From: Burkholderia sp. Ac-20365
GTDB lineage: Bacteria; Pseudomonadota; Gammaproteobacteria; Burkholderiales; Burkholderiaceae
Assembly (NCBI RefSeq): GCF_017104715.1
Contig: NZ_JAAGPI010000029.1
Location: forward strand, 61,353 to 125,352
Length of the DNA: 64,000 nt
Reading direction: 5' to 3'
How positions within the stretch are numbered: the first letter of the stretch is position 1; every line of letters starts with the position of its first letter. The translations under genes were made by a program, and so were the position numbers. Positions 62,838 through 64,000 of the stretch are shown here, piece after piece. Under the pieces are notes generated by a model. The model was given only the letters and a program-made list of their open reading frames with translations. It searched no databases and was not told where the DNA came from.

Positions 62838-63395
62838 TCAGTAACGCCGCGCCTGATGACGTTGACGGCTGCGCACGCGAATCGTCGCGTGCGTGGTATG
62901 CATCTGTCGCACTGCTGACATGCAGCGCGCCTGCGTGCGGCGCGGGTCTCGCTTCCATGTCCAGCGCTGCGTGAAGTCGTCGGCGGCCTGCATGCGCGCG
63001 GGGTCGCCGTCCCATGCGACACGCAGCGACGCGCTATGCCGTGCCGACACGCCGCAGTGCGCGGCCGCATGCGCTGCGTGCTCGTGCGTGGTCAGCATCA
63101 CGTGCGCGCCCAGCGCAGCGGCCAGCAAACTCACTGCAAACAGCGCTGCCGTTCCGGGCAGTTGCGCCGGCTCGTTGACAAAAGCGTAACCAAGCCAGAT
63201 ACACAATCCCAACGCGAGCAGATCGACGATCTTGTCGCCTGCCGCGACTTGCCGCACGTTTCGCTTGCCATGCGCAAAGCGGTTGACGATCGCAGTCGAC
63301 GCAATCGCCAGCAACAGTGCGCCCGAGAACACGAACACACACAACTCCAGCCGTTCTAGTCCCGACCACGCGATGAAGTCCGCAGCATCCGGCAT
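62838..63395 (-). CDS. Membrane protein of unknown function, basic C-terminus
   Basis: 185 residues. Three hydrophobic segments (residues about 16-38, 58-73 and 80-102) are followed by an unusual 80-residue tail rich in His, Arg and Ala, ending RSRQRHQARRY. The tail could bind nucleic acid or acidic lipids, or the true stop may reflect a sequence or frame problem. No domain is recognised. Confidence 0.55.
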   Translation of the reverse strand: MPDAADFIAWSGLERLELCVFVFSGALLLAIASTAIVNRFAHGKRNVRQVAAGDKIVDLLALGLCIWLGYAFVNEPAQLPGTAALFAVSLLAAALGAHVMLTTHEHAAHAAAHCGVSARHSASLRVAWDGDPARMQAADDFTQRWTWKRDPRRTQARCMSAVRQMHTTHATIRVRSRQRHQARRY

Positions 63396-63455
63396 CTCAT
63401 CTCCTTGCGTCGCGCATGTGCGCCTGTTCTATCCGTACTTCGGTTTGTGCTTCGT

Positions 63456-64000
63456 TCAGATTGCGCCCGCTGTTCTGAGCGCTTCGACCTGATCACGCGA
63501 ATAGCCAAGCTCGGCCATCACTTCATCCGTGTGTTCGCCGAGCAGCGGCGAGCGCGTGACATCCGTCGGGCTGTCCGACAGCTTGATCGGATTGCCCACC
63601 GTCAGATACTTGCCGCGCACCGGGTGATCGACCTCGACGATCGTGCCTGTCTTACGCAGCGATTCGTCCTGTGCGATCTCCTGCATCGACAGGATCGGGC
63701 CGCACGGAATGTCGTATTTGTTGAGGATTTCCATCGCTTCGAACTTGGTCTTCGTCATCGTCCAGCGTTCGATCTCCGCGAAGATTTCCTTCAGGCGCGG
63801 CAGACGTGCGGTCGGCGTCGCGTACTCCGGATCCGTGGCCCACTCTTCCTTGCCGATCACGTTGCAGATCTTCACCCACACGGGTGCCTGCGTGATGAAG
63901 TAGATGTACGCGTTCGGATCGTGCTCCCAGCCCTTGCACTTGAGGATCCAGCCAGGCTGACCGCCACCCGATGCATTGCCCGCGCGCGGCACCGCTTCAC
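63456..64000 (-). CDS. frc: Formyl-CoA:oxalate CoA-transferase, C-terminal part
   Basis: About 181 codons, open at the right edge. ASGGGQPGWILKCKGWEHDPNAYIYFITQ, WATDPEYATPTARLPRLKEIFAEIERWTMTKTKFEAMEIL and PCGPILSMQEIAQDESLRKTGTIVEVDHPVRGKYLTVGNPIKLSDSPTDVTRSPLLGEHTDEVM are typical of class III CoA-transferases of the Frc type. The enzyme moves CoA from formyl-CoA to oxalate, giving oxalyl-CoA for decarboxylation. The catalytic Asp lies outside the window. Convergent context with the oxalate carrier and LysR gene fits. Confidence 0.9.
   Translation of the reverse strand, partial: EAVPRAGNASGGGQPGWILKCKGWEHDPNAYIYFITQAPVWVKICNVIGKEEWATDPEYATPTARLPRLKEIFAEIERWTMTKTKFEAMEILNKYDIPCGPILSMQEIAQDESLRKTGTIVEVDHPVRGKYLTVGNPIKLSDSPTDVTRSPLLGEHTDEVMAELGYSRDQVEALRTAGAI

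Overview
This window is GC-rich chromosomal or chromid DNA of a Burkholderiales bacterium, most likely Paraburkholderia. The signs are the strong G/C bias at third codon positions, DUF4148 and DUF2968-type proteins, a typical Burkholderia gapped porin, GG-leader peptides and many small ABC/MFS catabolic modules. Identification rests on reading the translations; no database search was possible. I saw no rRNA, tRNA, CRISPR array, transposase or integrase.

Layout. (1) 1-2.8 kb: a cut-off aromatic-acid MFS transporter (minus), a non-coding stretch with a candidate small RNA, and an OxlT-like MFS carrier. (2) 3.1-8.7 kb: six overlapping genes matching the accessory set mxaR-S-A-C-K-L of methanol dehydrogenase, with no mxaF/J/G/I beside them. 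(3) 8.7-10 kb: an HxlR regulator and a divergent SDR, with a palindromic operator between. (4) 10-19.4 kb (minus): a nine-gene cluster gntR-mtnK-mtnA-aldolase-ABC transporter(SBP, ATPase, permease)-dhaK-dhaL. It looks like an uptake-plus-catabolism version of the 5-deoxyribose/5-methylthioribose 'DHAP shunt', with matching palindromes upstream of gntR and of the transporter. (5) 20.5-27.4 kb: an aromatic amine dehydrogenase cluster (aauB-E-D-A, two c-type cytochromes), a phenylacetaldehyde-type aldehyde dehydrogenase and a porin. Together these form an outer-membrane-to-cytoplasm route for phenylethylamine or tyramine. (6) 27.4-28.2 kb: a 666-bp concentric palindrome. (7) 28.2-30.2 kb: a MobA-like nucleotidyltransferase, a PIG-L deacetylase and a small ORF.

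(8) 30.2-34.9 kb: a cobalt-type nitrile hydratase operon (alpha, beta, accessory) downstream of the potassium transporter kup. (9) 34.1-36.8 kb: a strong promoter, a ~720-nt leader containing a 17-codon Asp/Pro-rich leader peptide and a 53-aa ORF, then an NRAMP-related transporter whose metal-site motifs resemble the magnesium-transporting NRMT branch. (10) 36.8-40.4 kb: an 84-aa double-glycine-leader, proline-rich peptide, an NlpD-like lipoprotein, a cupin and small Burkholderia-type proteins. (11) 40.6-49 kb (minus): gnd, then a tight run of eight genes (methyltransferase, PNPOx-like, sirtuin, oxidoreductase-like, SDR, amino-acid binding protein, D-amino acid dehydrogenase, LysR). (12) 49-57 kb: polysaccharide deacetylase, a stress membrane protein, DUF2252, an M23 peptidase, two glycosyltransferases, a lipoprotein and a LysE exporter. 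(13) 57-64 kb: aldehyde dehydrogenase, LysR, oxalate/formate antiporter, a divergent LysR, a small protein, a membrane protein and the C-terminal part of formyl-CoA:oxalate CoA-transferase, i.e. the edge of an oxalate catabolism locus.

The most unusual items are the giant palindrome at 27.5-28.1 kb, the Asp/Pro leader peptide in front of the NRMT-like transporter, the GG-leader proline-rich peptide, and the DHAP-shunt cluster fused with its own ABC importer and DhaKL-type kinase genes.
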